Shown: positions 34,548 to 43,635 of the stretch, one piece after another
How positions within the stretch are numbered: position 1 is the stretch's first letter
Layout: the number at the start of each line of letters is the position of its first letter
Assembly: GCA_018883725.1 (NCBI GenBank)
Contig: JAHLFN010000016.1
Span: forward strand, 1 to 64,000
From: Candidatus Fusobacterium pullicola
GTDB taxonomy: Bacteria; Fusobacteriota; Fusobacteriia; Fusobacteriales; Fusobacteriaceae
Direction of reading: 5' to 3'
Length of the DNA: 64,000 bases
Notes under the pieces: generated by a model
The model's input: the letters and a program-made list of their open reading frames with translations, nothing else
Told to the model about the DNA's origin: nothing
Database searches by the model: none
Position numbers and translations under genes: made by a program

Positions 34548-37500
34548 ATGAAAGGTAATGTAGAAAAAAGTATAAAAAGATGGTTGAAAAATAAAGTAAA
34601 AGTAACATTAGGGTTAATAGTTTCATTTTTAATAACTGGAAATATAGGGTATGCTGAAGTAAATCTAACTCCAGATGAAAATAATAATATAGAAATAAAG
34701 GAAGAGTCAACCAAAGAAATAGTAGGATTAGAAATAACAAAAGATAACAATATAGAAAATATAAATAATTTTGAAATTAAAGTTGATTCCGCTAAGGGAG
34801 AAAAAGGATTAAATGGTGAAGCAAAAGGAATAGGTGTTACAAATGCAAAATTTACTGTTAATGCAGAAGGAAAAATTTCTATTGTAGCAATTAATAACTC
34901 AGATGAAAATAGTGATAAAAATATTACAAATACAGCTTATGGAATATCTATGGGAATTGAAAATAAAAATTCTTCTTCAGAAATAGAATTGAAAGCTAAA
35001 GAAAATATAAAAATAGAAGCAGATTCTGGAATAGCAACAGCATATGCAATTTTTGCCAATTCAAGTGGTACTAATCCTAAAAAAATATATTTAGAATCTG
35101 AAAATAATGATATTTTTTTAAAAACAAATGCAAAAAATACTGAGAGAGATTTAGCAGCTATAATAAGTGCTGATGCTGGAAGTTGTGAAATAGATATAGA
35201 TTTAATAGCTAAAAATGGAAATGTAACATTATATGGAGAATCACAGACTGGATTAATTGTTGGAGTAAAAACATCAGTTGTTACAGGAGGAGATAAAACT
35301 TCAAATGTAAGCTTAGAAGGAAAAGATATAGTAATAGAAACTAAATCTAAAGAAAAAACTTTTGTACTTGAAAACGATAGTAAAGATAGTAGTATAAATT
35401 TAAACGGAGAAAATATAACTTTAAAGGGAACATCTAGTGATGAAACATATGCAGATTATACTTCTACCCTATACAATGCCAATGGTGTTGTAAATATAGC
35501 AGGAGGTGGAGAAGTTAATTTAGAGTCAACTTCGAATAAAATAGGTAGTTATGGAGTATTTGCATTTGATGCTAGAGATACTAATATCAAAGGAAAAATT
35601 GTTGATATAATTAGTACTTCAAATAACTCATCAGCAATTGGGGTATATGCAGATAGTATAACAAAAGATTCGTTTGTAACAGTAGATACAGTGGAAGATC
35701 TAAATATAAAGGCTCAAGGAAATTTATATTCAGCTTCTTTATTTAATAGTGCAAGAAAAAAAGATGATGAAACAAAAATTTCATTAAACTCATCAGGAAA
35801 TTTAAATTTAAGTTCAAAAGATACTATAGCATCATATGGAATATATAATAATTCTTCTGGTGGAAAAGCAACACTTTCATTAAACTCTAAAGGAGAATTA
35901 GTAGCTAATTCATTATCAAATAATGGAATAGCATATGGAGTTTATAACTATGCCACAGGTGGTAATTCAAAAATAGATATCAATGTCAAAGAAAATGTTG
36001 ATATAAATACTATTGGGAATAGTAATAGTAGTATATATGGAGTACTTTCTTTTAACGGAAGTGGAGGTTCAAGTGAAGTAGATATAAAAGCTAAAAATAT
36101 AGATATCGATTCTAAAAATAAAACTGGTAATGATTATGGTCTTTTTTTAAGAGATAAAGCTATTTTAAAAGCAGATAATAATATTATTGTTAATTCAGCA
36201 TCAGAAAACGGAAATACATATGGAATAGTAACAGGATTGACTAATAAAGAATCAGTTATATCAGGAAGTAATATTGAAATAAATAGTAAATCTGGCTTCT
36301 CTTTTGAAACTTTAGAAAAAACAGAAGGAAAGTCATCATATGGTATGTATATAGAACCAAGCAGTATTTTAAACCTTGAAGCTAGAGAAAAAGTTAATAT
36401 TTTAGCACAAACAACAGGAAATAATGCATATGGTCTTCAAGCCTTAGAAAAAAGTGATACTAAAATTAAGGGAGATACTTTGAATATTACATCTATAGGT
36501 AAAGAAATAGATGGAAGTAATGCAGGAGATATAGATACAAATGTAACAGTAAGTAAAATATTTAATACCACCCAAGGAATTAGATTACAAGATGAGGCAA
36601 CACTTGATTTAACGAATGTCAATAACTTAAATGTAACTTCAAGTGACATAGCAGTAACAGTAAAAGATACTAATTTAAAATTTGATGGAGTTAGTAAATT
36701 TGTAGGAAATAGTTATTTAATTGAAAATTATAAAGATAATAATTTATTAGTAAGACCAGTACTTCAAGCAATAAATGATGGTAATATTACATTATCTGGA
36801 GATACAACTGTAATAAGTAGAACAGGGGAAGATGGTTCAGAGGATGAGACTAAAATAAATAACGTAGGTATCTATGCTCAAGGAGATACTAATACTGCGA
36901 TGGTAGAAAATATTACTGTCAATGGAAAATTAACAGTAATATCAGGAAATGATGTATTAACAGAAAAATATGATATAGAAAATTTAGAAGAATTAAGAAA
37001 TCTTACAGCAGGGGATTTTAAAGAGTTAATATCAAATACAGATATAACGCTAATGGCAACATCTGGAGGAAAAATAAATATTGATTCAAATGATAATGTA
37101 TTCTTAATAGGAGATATACTTTCAGGTAAAGCAAATTCAGAGGTATCAGTAAAAGGTGGAAATGGAAATCCAGATTCAATGGTAGTAATAGGAGAAGTAT
37201 TAGCAGCAAATGGTGGAAAAGTAAATCTAGATATGTCTAATGGAGGATATTTTGTAGGAAGAGCTGATGACTACTTTACTATAAACGAAGGATTTAAAGA
37301 AGCAGGATTCCGTAATAATAAATTTGATGAAAATATAGCAGAAGGTGGAGAAATAAGTATAAAACTTGGAAAAAATGCAACATGGAATGCTATAGGACAA
37401 AGCTATGTAACAAATCTTGAATTTAAAGAAGGTAGTGGAGTAGTAGACTTAACACATGAAGGAAATGCATTGAGAATAAAAAATCTAGCAGGAGAAGGAA

Positions 37501-39284
37501 CATTTAATATAACTCTAGATTCAGAAAATAAAGAATCAGGAAATATGCTATATGTATACAATGTAGTTGATAATATAGATGATGTTCAACAAAATCAAAA
37601 AATGAGATCAGCAGTAGCTCTATTTGCAAATGAAGAGCCAGCTACTGAAAATAAAGTGATAACTCAAACAGTCAACTTAACAGACAGTGTATTAAATTTA
37701 CAACCTGGAGAAAAATTACGTTTTGCAACATTAGGAGACCAAGCGACAGGAAAAGTTGAATTTGTGGCAAATGAAGTAAAAGAAAGAGGTATAAATAACG
37801 TAAGTTATAATACAGAAAACTCAGCTTATGATATAAATGATGAAGAAAATGTTGTATATAATGGGGATGGAACAACAGCAACTAAACCAGGAAATAGTAT
37901 AGTAAATAGTGCAGATGGATTTAATGCAACAGAAAACTGGTACCTAACAAGAGGAATAGAAAGAATAAATGATGCAGGAAAAACTATCATAGAGATGTCA
38001 AAAGCAAACTATGCAAGTGCAGTGTACCTAGATAATTTAAACAAACGTTTAGGAGATATGACATTTGCAGAAGGAAAAGAAGGATTCTGGGTAAGATTAA
38101 GAAACGATAGAGTAGGAGAAGATGGAGAATATAGATTACACAACTATATGACACAATTAGGATATGATAAACCATATCCAATGGAAAAAGGAAAAGGAAC
38201 AGAATACAGAGGAATAGCATTTGAAATCTCAAAAGGGGATATGGAATATAAAAATATAAATGGAGATGCAAATGTAGATCGTCAAGCATTATGGCTATAT
38301 GATACAAATATGTATAATAATGGATTCTATAGTGACTATGTATTTAGATTAGGAAGAATGGAAAGTGAGTTTGATATCTCAGGAAGAGAAACAGGAGCAA
38401 AAGTAGAAGGAACATACAAAAATCTATTCTTAGGAGCAAGTGCAGAGTATGGATATAGATATGACCTAAGCGAAAAAACATACTTAGAACCACAAGTACA
38501 ACTACAATACACATATATAGATGGAACAGATTATACAACAAATCAAGAAACAAAAGTAGAATTAGATGAAATTCATAGTGTAATAGGACGTGCAGGAGCA
38601 AGATTAGGACATGACTTCTATAATAAAGAAGGAAATAAAACAGCTACATTATATGCAAAAGCAGATATAAACCATGAATTTTTAGGGGATCAAAGAGTAA
38701 AAGCAAAAGATAAAACAGGGGTAATAGATAAAAAATATGAAAACGATGCAACATGGTACGATATAGGAATAGGAGCATCAAAAGATGTAACACCAGACTT
38801 TAACGTATATATGGATGTAGAAAGACAAATAGGAAGAACAAGAGATGACCAAAGCTGGCAATTTAACTTAGGATTTAGATACAGATTTAATGATGTAAAA
38901 GATTTAAATCCAGTTGTGATGTTGAGAGACTTTACTATGAAAGCAGATAACTATTTTGATTTTGATAAGTCAGAATTAAAACCTGAAGGAAAAAAAATAG
39001 TAAAAGAGATTTCAAATGAATTAACAAAAGAAAATGCTACAGGAACATTAAAAATAGAAGGACATACAGATTCAATAGGAACAAATGAATATAACCAAAA
39101 ATTATCAGAAAGAAGAGCTCAATTTGTTGAAAATGAATTTAAACAAAATATAACAACAGATAAAATTAAATATGAAACAAGAGGTTATGGAGAAGAAAGA
39201 CCAATAGCAGACAATGCTACTAAAGAGGGAAGAGCAAAAAATAGAAGAGTTGAAATCAACTTTGGAGGAACAATAGAGAATTAG
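34548..39284 (+). CDS. Autotransporter adhesin-like protein with C-terminal OmpA domain
   Basis: A 1578-residue surface protein. A long signal peptide with basic N-region (about 1-37, ending 'ITGNIGYA') is followed by a passenger of about 1100 residues, rich in Asn, Ser, Lys and Ile, in which a '(A/S/T)YG(I/V)' motif returns every 30-38 residues between about 430 and 630, as in a beta-helix. A 12-strand-type autotransporter barrel (about 1160-1450) ends in 'WQFNLGFRYRF' with terminal Phe. Unusually, translation goes on into an OmpA-like peptidoglycan-binding domain ('NYFDFDKSELKPEG', 'IEGHTDSIGTNEYNQKLSERR', 'AKNRRVEINF'; about 1470-1575). Start 34548 is set by GTGGGGG 7 nt upstream. Confidence 0.9.
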   Translation: MKGNVEKSIKRWLKNKVKVTLGLIVSFLITGNIGYAEVNLTPDENNNIEIKEESTKEIVGLEITKDNNIENINNFEIKVDSAKGEKGLNGEAKGIGVTNAKFTVNAEGKISIVAINNSDENSDKNITNTAYGISMGIENKNSSSEIELKAKENIKIEADSGIATAYAIFANSSGTNPKKIYLESENNDIFLKTNAKNTERDLAAIISADAGSCEIDIDLIAKNGNVTLYGESQTGLIVGVKTSVVTGGDKTSNVSLEGKDIVIETKSKEKTFVLENDSKDSSINLNGENITLKGTSSDETYADYTSTLYNANGVVNIAGGGEVNLESTSNKIGSYGVFAFDARDTNIKGKIVDIISTSNNSSAIGVYADSITKDSFVTVDTVEDLNIKAQGNLYSASLFNSARKKDDETKISLNSSGNLNLSSKDTIASYGIYNNSSGGKATLSLNSKGELVANSLSNNGIAYGVYNYATGGNSKIDINVKENVDINTIGNSNSSIYGVLSFNGSGGSSEVDIKAKNIDIDSKNKTGNDYGLFLRDKAILKADNNIIVNSASENGNTYGIVTGLTNKESVISGSNIEINSKSGFSFETLEKTEGKSSYGMYIEPSSILNLEAREKVNILAQTTGNNAYGLQALEKSDTKIKGDTLNITSIGKEIDGSNAGDIDTNVTVSKIFNTTQGIRLQDEATLDLTNVNNLNVTSSDIAVTVKDTNLKFDGVSKFVGNSYLIENYKDNNLLVRPVLQAINDGNITLSGDTTVISRTGEDGSEDETKINNVGIYAQGDTNTAMVENITVNGKLTVISGNDVLTEKYDIENLEELRNLTAGDFKELISNTDITLMATSGGKINIDSNDNVFLIGDILSGKANSEVSVKGGNGNPDSMVVIGEVLAANGGKVNLDMSNGGYFVGRADDYFTINEGFKEAGFRNNKFDENIAEGGEISIKLGKNATWNAIGQSYVTNLEFKEGSGVVDLTHEGNALRIKNLAGEGTFNITLDSENKESGNMLYVYNVVDNIDDVQQNQKMRSAVALFANEEPATENKVITQTVNLTDSVLNLQPGEKLRFATLGDQATGKVEFVANEVKERGINNVSYNTENSAYDINDEENVVYNGDGTTATKPGNSIVNSADGFNATENWYLTRGIERINDAGKTIIEMSKANYASAVYLDNLNKRLGDMTFAEGKEGFWVRLRNDRVGEDGEYRLHNYMTQLGYDKPYPMEKGKGTEYRGIAFEISKGDMEYKNINGDANVDRQALWLYDTNMYNNGFYSDYVFRLGRMESEFDISGRETGAKVEGTYKNLFLGASAEYGYRYDLSEKTYLEPQVQLQYTYIDGTDYTTNQETKVELDEIHSVIGRAGARLGHDFYNKEGNKTATLYAKADINHEFLGDQRVKAKDKTGVIDKKYENDATWYDIGIGASKDVTPDFNVYMDVERQIGRTRDDQSWQFNLGFRYRFNDVKDLNPVVMLRDFTMKADNYFDFDKSELKPEGKKIVKEISNELTKENATGTLKIEGHTDSIGTNEYNQKLSERRAQFVENEFKQNITTDKIKYETRGYGEERPIADNATKEGRAKNRRVEINFGGTIEN

Positions 39285-39292
39285 TGTGAAAG

Positions 39293-39327
39293 ACTTAAAG
39301 GGATTACTTTAAGTAATCTCTTTAAGT
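39293..39327 (+). other. Long intercistronic hairpin
   Basis: A 15-bp stem, ACTTAAAGGGATTAC (39293-39307) / GTAATCTCTTTAAGT (39313-39327), with one G-T pair and a 5-nt loop TTTAA. No T-run follows, so it is more likely a message-stabilising or processing hairpin than a terminator. Confidence 0.7.
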
Positions 39328-39352
39328 TAATTTGGGAAAAGGAGTGTTAAAA

Positions 39353-39838
39353 ATGAAGAAACTTTTAATATTAGGATTTATACTGTTGATGGCAGGATGT
39401 AGTAATACTCCACCAAAAGTAGAATTAACACCAACTGAGGTTACTCAATTAAATGGAGATACAAATAAGGGAGCAGAGCTTCTAATAAGAAAAGCTATTT
39501 TAAATGATATGTCAAAGTATAACTATACATCAACTGAAAAAAATAATTTACAATTAATGGAAGAGAATTTAGAGATAGAGTATTATTTGAATACAGTTGC
39601 AGCTAAGAAGGTAAATATATCAGATGAAGAGGTTGTGGCTATCTATAATAATAATAGGGATAAATTAAAGGGGATAAAAGCAGAAGTAGCTTTACCTCAA
39701 ATAAGAGAACAGCTATATTTACAACAGATAAATAATGAAAAGGTAAACTATATAAATTCATTAGTTGAAAAATACCAATTAAATAGTAAATTAAATTCAC
39801 ATTTTCCAAAAGAAGCTGTGGAAACAGTAAAAGAATAA
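39353..39838 (+). CDS. Lipoprotein, unknown function
   Basis: A 161-residue protein with a clear lipoprotein signal: 'ILLMAGCSN', lipid-modified C16. The mature part is helical and charged; 'ISDEEVVAIYNNNRDKLKG' followed by 'LPQIREQLYLQQINNEKVN' recalls the N-terminal chaperone region of SurA/PrsA-type foldases, without a PPIase domain. That resemblance is weak. Start 39353 has AAAAGGAG upstream; an earlier in-frame ATG at 39332 does not. It follows the autotransporter after a hairpin and could help its assembly, which is inference. Confidence 0.75.
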   Translation: MKKLLILGFILLMAGCSNTPPKVELTPTEVTQLNGDTNKGAELLIRKAILNDMSKYNYTSTEKNNLQLMEENLEIEYYLNTVAAKKVNISDEEVVAIYNNNRDKLKGIKAEVALPQIREQLYLQQINNEKVNYINSLVEKYQLNSKLNSHFPKEAVETVKE

Positions 39839-39849
39839 AATTACTAACT

Positions 39850-39912
39850 AAAAAAGGAGTATTATAAATTAAGATTAATCCCCACTCAATCTTTTTAATA
39901 CTCCTTTTTTTT
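39850..39912. terminator. Bidirectional terminator between convergent genes
   Basis: GGAGTATTA (39856-39864) / TAATACTCC (39896-39904), extended by A/T pairs to an A-run before and an 8-T run after, with an inner stem AAGATT (39871-39876) / AATCTT (39888-39893). Confidence 0.9.
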
Positions 39913-39922
39913 ATTTTAATTT

Positions 39923-40678
39923 TTATTTATTTTCTTTTAAAGATTTATATTTTTCAACTTTATCTGGAAAATATTTTTGTAAAATTTGAAGATAAGTACC
40001 ATCGTTATCAAGTTTTAAAATAGCTTGATTAATTTGTTCAGCTAATTTAGTTTCTCCTTTTCTAAGAGCAATAGAAGCTCCAGGTTGAGTATCGATTACA
40101 ACATCAACTTTTTTAAGACCACTCATAGATTTTAAATATTCCTCTCCAGTTACGTCTGCAATGATAACAGCATCAATCTTATTATTTTGTAAATCCATTA
40201 ATGCTCCAGTCCAAGAGTTGTATAGTTGAGGAGTAGCTCCAAGTTCTTTTGCAAACTCTTTTTGAATAGTTCCTATTTGAACTCCTACTTTTTTACCCTT
40301 TAACTCTTCTTTTTTAACTAGAGGACTATTTTCATTTACAATAACAAAATGTTCATCAGAAGAGACTAACATATAAGGCATAGAGAAAGTAACAGCTTTT
40401 TGTCTTTCTGGAGTTTGTGACATACCAGCAATAACAGCATCAATTTTTTTCATTTGAAGAGCTGGAAGTAGTCCATCAAATCCCATATTGCTCCATACGA
40501 TTTCATAACCTAATTCTTTTCCAATGGCGTCCATAAGCTCGATATCAAATCCTACCATTTTTCCATTTTCAAGATATTCGTAAGGCATAAATTCAGCATT
40601 TGTACCTACATACAGTTTTTTAGCAGAAAATGATAGTGAAGATAAAACCAACATTAATAATAAGATAACTTTTTTCAT
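39923..40678 (-). CDS. Polar amino acid ABC transporter substrate-binding protein
   Basis: A 251-residue family 3 solute-binding protein with signal peptide (about 1-18, 'MLVLSSLSFSA'). The family signature 'GFDIELMDAIGKELGYE' follows 'YVGTNAEFMPYEY', and the ligand-binding loop is 'DAVIAGMSQTPERQKAVTFS' with the conserved Thr/Arg that hold the amino-acid backbone. No lipobox is seen, so it is a free periplasmic protein. No permease or ATPase gene is adjacent; it lies 27 nt after an M20 amidohydrolase, so binding of a peptide-derived or acylated amino acid is possible. Confidence 0.9.
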   Translation of the reverse strand: MKKVILLLMLVLSSLSFSAKKLYVGTNAEFMPYEYLENGKMVGFDIELMDAIGKELGYEIVWSNMGFDGLLPALQMKKIDAVIAGMSQTPERQKAVTFSMPYMLVSSDEHFVIVNENSPLVKKEELKGKKVGVQIGTIQKEFAKELGATPQLYNSWTGALMDLQNNKIDAVIIADVTGEEYLKSMSGLKKVDVVIDTQPGASIALRKGETKLAEQINQAILKLDNDGTYLQILQKYFPDKVEKYKSLKENK

Positions 40679-40705
40679 AAAAATCCCTCCATATTTTATA
40701 TAAGT

Positions 40706-41878
40706 TTATTTAGAACAATTTTGAAATTCCTCTTTAATCTCTTTTAAAAGTTGAGGATTAGTAAATACATCTATAGCTGTAAGAGCCATAGCAATAGCAG
40801 CTTCTTTCATTCCTTTATAGGCTTCAGGTTGAATAGTAGCACAAGCAAATTCTACACTGTGACCAGTTAGATGGTTTGTAGTAAGTGGGAATGATGGATG
40901 TATAGTAGGACAACAATGGCTTACATCACCCATATCAGTTGAACCAAATCCCTTTTTATCTACAATCTTTGTAACCCCTTGAAGTTTTAAGTTTTTCTCA
41001 TAAGTTTCAGACAATTTTTTATTTGTAACAAGGTTAGCAAAACTAGTCTCGTAGTTTTCCATCTCAAGTGTAGTACCAGTAGCAATAGCAGCTCCTCTGG
41101 CACAGTTTTTAACTCTTTCAACCAATTCCTTTAAATAAGATAAAGTTTCAGCTCTTACATAGAAATTAGCAACAGCTAAATCTGGAATAATATTAGCAGC
41201 TTTTCCACCATTACTAATGATTCCATGAATTCTAGCAGTTTCTACTGTTTGTTGTCTTAGTGCATTGATAGAATTAAATAACATAAGTACTCCATCAAGA
41301 GCATTGATTCCCTCATGTGGAGAACCGGCAGCATGGGCTGTTTTACCTTTAAATGTAAATTGAATAGCTTCCATAGCTTGAGATTTTCCACTTCTAGTAT
41401 GAGCCTCTCCAGTAGGATGAACAGCCATAGCTATATCAATATCATTAAAGATTCCAGCTTTAGCCATATCAACTTTAGCTCCACAAGTTTCTTCAGCAGG
41501 TGTACCAATTACCAATATTTCACCAGCTATATCTCCTATAACTTCTTTTAAAAGTATTCCAGTTGCAACACTAGTTACACCAAAAATATTGTGTCCACAA
41601 CCATGTCCTATTCCAGGAAGAGCATCATACTCAGCAAGGATAGCTACTTTAACTCCTCCATTTCCAGATTTATATCTTCCTATAAAAGCTGTAGGAATAT
41701 CAGCAAAATTATCAGAAGTCTCAAATCCATGTTTTTTTAAAAGTTGAGTAAGTGTACTACAAGCTTTAAACTCCTTGTGTCCAAGTTCAGGGTTATTGTA
41801 GATATACTCATTTGCTTCTTTAAACTCCTCAAGATAATTATCAAAGATCTTTGAAAGTTTTTCTTTTAATTGTTCCAT
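40706..41878 (-). CDS. M20D family amidohydrolase
   Basis: A 390-residue zinc-dependent amidohydrolase of the AbgB/HipO (aminoacylase/aminobenzoyl-glutamate hydrolase) type. Metal and catalytic motifs: 'YDALPGIGHGCGHN', 'GTPAEETCGAKVDM' and 'HPTGEAHTRSGKSQAM'; 'GSTDMGDVSH' is the usual C-terminal block. Start 41878 has CGGGAGGG upstream; a 12-codon longer frame begins inside the upstream terminator. The gene lies 96 nt after a leader peptide stop and just after an intrinsic terminator, so it seems to be controlled by attenuation together with the binding protein downstream. Confidence 0.88.
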   Translation of the reverse strand: MEQLKEKLSKIFDNYLEEFKEANEYIYNNPELGHKEFKACSTLTQLLKKHGFETSDNFADIPTAFIGRYKSGNGGVKVAILAEYDALPGIGHGCGHNIFGVTSVATGILLKEVIGDIAGEILVIGTPAEETCGAKVDMAKAGIFNDIDIAMAVHPTGEAHTRSGKSQAMEAIQFTFKGKTAHAAGSPHEGINALDGVLMLFNSINALRQQTVETARIHGIISNGGKAANIIPDLAVANFYVRAETLSYLKELVERVKNCARGAAIATGTTLEMENYETSFANLVTNKKLSETYEKNLKLQGVTKIVDKKGFGSTDMGDVSHCCPTIHPSFPLTTNHLTGHSVEFACATIQPEAYKGMKEAAIAMALTAIDVFTNPQLLKEIKEEFQNCSK

Positions 41879-41899
41879 TTTTCCCTCCCGATGTAAATA

Positions 41900-41935
41900 A
41901 ATAAAAAAAGTCAATACACCTTATATGTATTGACT
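41900..41935 (-). terminator. Attenuator-like terminator before the M20D gene
   Basis: On the minus strand AGTCAATACA (41935-41926) / TGTATTGACT (41918-41909) form a perfect 10-bp stem with a 7-nt loop, followed by seven T. It lies between the leader stop (41974) and the M20D start (41878), so the gene is expressed only by read-through. Loop bases ATAAGGT can pair with the leader codons at 42021-42015. Confidence 0.85.
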
Positions 41936-41973
41936 CAAAATTTTTCTATGTTAAAAATTGCCAATAGAAATTT

Positions 41974-42069
41974 CTATAAGCTTAGAGCAATATTAATACT
42001 AGGTATATACAAAGATAAGGTATTCAAATTTATATTAAATTTCCTTAACTTTAATGTCCTTAGTAACAT
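41974..42069 (-). CDS. Putative leader peptide, 31 residues, Leu/Ile-rich
   Basis: A short reading frame with an excellent site (AAAGGAGGAGG, 6 nt before ATG 42069) encodes 31 residues starting 'MLLRTLKLRK' and ending 'INIALSL'. Nine are Leu and four Ile. It sits between a strong promoter and an intrinsic terminator, the layout of amino-acid attenuation leaders. No homologue is recognised. The high Leu/Ile share may partly reflect AT-rich DNA, so the effector is a guess: leucine or isoleucine. Confidence 0.6.
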   Translation of the reverse strand: MLLRTLKLRKFNINLNTLSLYIPSINIALSL

Positions 42070-42107
42070 ATTGTTCCTCCTCCTTTTCAAAACTTCTATT
42101 TGAAATA

Positions 42108-42136
42108 TATATACCACATTCAGAAAGAAATGTCAA
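42108..42136 (-). promoter_or_regulatory. Promoter of the leader/M20D/binding-protein unit
   Basis: On the minus strand TTGACA (42136-42131) and TATATA (42113-42108) are separated by 17 nt. The leader start codon is about 39 nt further on. No terminator is visible between phoU and this promoter. Confidence 0.8.
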
Positions 42137-42142
42137 ACTTTT

Positions 42143-42829
42143 TTAAATTTTTTTATCTTCAAGTAACTCTAATTTTCTCATATTTTCACCTTTTAAGATG
42201 TATATTAAATCAAATACAAGGTGAAGTATGTGGTCAGCAAATCTCTCTAATTTTTTACAAAGTAGGATTAATTCGGTTCCACTTTGAATATTTTCAGGTT
42301 TTTTCTTCATAAGTTCAATAATATTTTCAATATCAGTTTTAGTTAAATCATCAATCTCTTCATCCATAGTTAAAAGTGAGAAAAGAATCTTCTCATCATT
42401 TTTTATAAAGGCATTGATATATCCTTCATAAATATTTTTTGTTTTTAGAGCTATTGGATAAATAGTGTTTTTTAATTCAGCTGCCATTTCAGTAGAACTT
42501 TCTTCAATAGACTTTATAATTTTTAAGTTAGCTTTTAAAAGGTCTCCCATTCTTTCAGTAAGTCTAGCACTATTAATTAACATTATAAGAAGTCTTAAGT
42601 TTCCAGCAGCTGGTTGGAATCTAGCCATTGTAAAGATAGAATCCTCTTTTATCTTAACTTCAAAGTTATTAATAGTATCTTCAAGTAGTAAGCACTCCCC
42701 ATAAAGAGCTGTATCAAATGAAGATTTTTCAAACATTTCGAGATTGATATCTAGAACTCTATTAAGATTTTTTAAAAGCTCTAAGTAATGCTCTCTCAAT
42801 CCTTTTATACTTTCATCTAGGTTTTTCAT
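42143..42829 (-). CDS. phoU: Phosphate signalling protein PhoU
   Basis: A 228-residue all-helical protein with two PhoU repeats; metal-cluster style acidic patches are seen, for example 'SARLTERMGDLLKANLKI' and 'LILLCKKLERFADHILHL'. PhoU links the Pst transporter to PhoR and shuts down the regulon when phosphate is plentiful. Start ATG with AGGAGGATATT upstream, 9 nt after pstB. It is the last gene of pstC-pstA-pstB-phoU. Confidence 0.93.
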   Translation of the reverse strand: MKNLDESIKGLREHYLELLKNLNRVLDINLEMFEKSSFDTALYGECLLLEDTINNFEVKIKEDSIFTMARFQPAAGNLRLLIMLINSARLTERMGDLLKANLKIIKSIEESSTEMAAELKNTIYPIALKTKNIYEGYINAFIKNDEKILFSLLTMDEEIDDLTKTDIENIIELMKKKPENIQSGTELILLCKKLERFADHILHLVFDLIYILKGENMRKLELLEDKKI

Positions 42830-42838
42830 AATATCCTC

Positions 42839-43603
42839 CTATCCAAATTTTCCTGTTATATAGTCTTCTGTTTTTTTCTTGTGTGGTGTTGTAAATATAA
42901 GCTCAGTCTTATCGAACTCTTCTAATACTCCTTGATAGAAAAATCCAGTGTATTCAGAAATTCTTGAAGCTTGTTGCATATTATGTGTAACGATGATAAT
43001 ACTATATTTTTCTTCAAGTTGTCTTATTAGCTCCTCTATTTTTGATGTAGATATAGGGTCAAGAGCAGATGTAGGCTCATCCATTAGAAGAATTTCTGGA
43101 TTGATAGAGATAGCTCTTGCTATACATAATCTTTGTTGTTGACCTCCAGAAAGTCCAAGTGATGATTTATGAAGTTTATCTTTAACCTCGTCCCAAAGAG
43201 CAACTGATTTTAGAGAAGTTTCAACTATTTCATCTAATTTATCTTTATCTTTTTCCCCATGTAATTTAGGAGCATAAACAAGATTTTCATAGATACTCTT
43301 AGGGAATGGATTTGGTTTTTGGAAAACCATTCCTATTTTTTTTCTAAGTTCAACAATATCATAGTCTTTATCGAAGATATTTTTACCATCAAAGATGATG
43401 TTTCCTTCATATTTAACATTAGGAATTAAGTCGTTCATTCTGTTGATAGATCTTAAAAATGTAGATTTTCCACAACCAGAAGGCCCTATTAGAGCAGTAA
43501 CTTTATTCTTTTTTATTTCCATATTAATATCTTTTAATGCTTTAAAATCACCATAGTAAAAGTTAAAATCTTTTACTAAAATTCTTGTATCATTAGAATT
43601 CAT
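42839..43603 (-). CDS. pstB: Phosphate ABC transporter ATP-binding protein
   Basis: A 254-residue ABC ATPase energising phosphate uptake. Walker A '[14 protein letters not shown]' (about 37-50), Q-loop '[16 protein letters not shown]' (a PstB hallmark), signature '[16 protein letters not shown]', Walker B '[14 protein letters not shown]' and the H-loop '[14 protein letters not shown]' are all intact. It lies between pstA and phoU on the same strand. Confidence 0.97.
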   Translation of the reverse strand: MNSNDTRILVKDFNFYYGDFKALKDINMEIKKNKVTALIGPSGCGKSTFLRSINRMNDLIPNVKYEGNIIFDGKNIFDKDYDIVELRKKIGMVFQKPNPFPKSIYENLVYAPKLHGEKDKDKLDEIVETSLKSVALWDEVKDKLHKSSLGLSGGQQQRLCIARAISINPEILLMDEPTSALDPISTSKIEELIRQLEEKYSIIIVTHNMQQASRISEYTGFFYQGVLEEFDKTELIFTTPHKKKTEDYITGKFG

Positions 43604-43635
43604 ATTTCCTCCTAAAACTCTATAAAATCTTTTCG

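Noticed and set aside
37018-38601. Several Leu-rich minus-strand frames opposite the autotransporter
   Set aside because: They mirror the skewed composition of the barrel and passenger coding strand; no SD, no promoters.
41900-42136. T-box riboswitch upstream of the M20D gene
   Set aside because: The conserved T-box sequence and a specifier stem are absent; the region instead has an SD-led short frame and a terminator.
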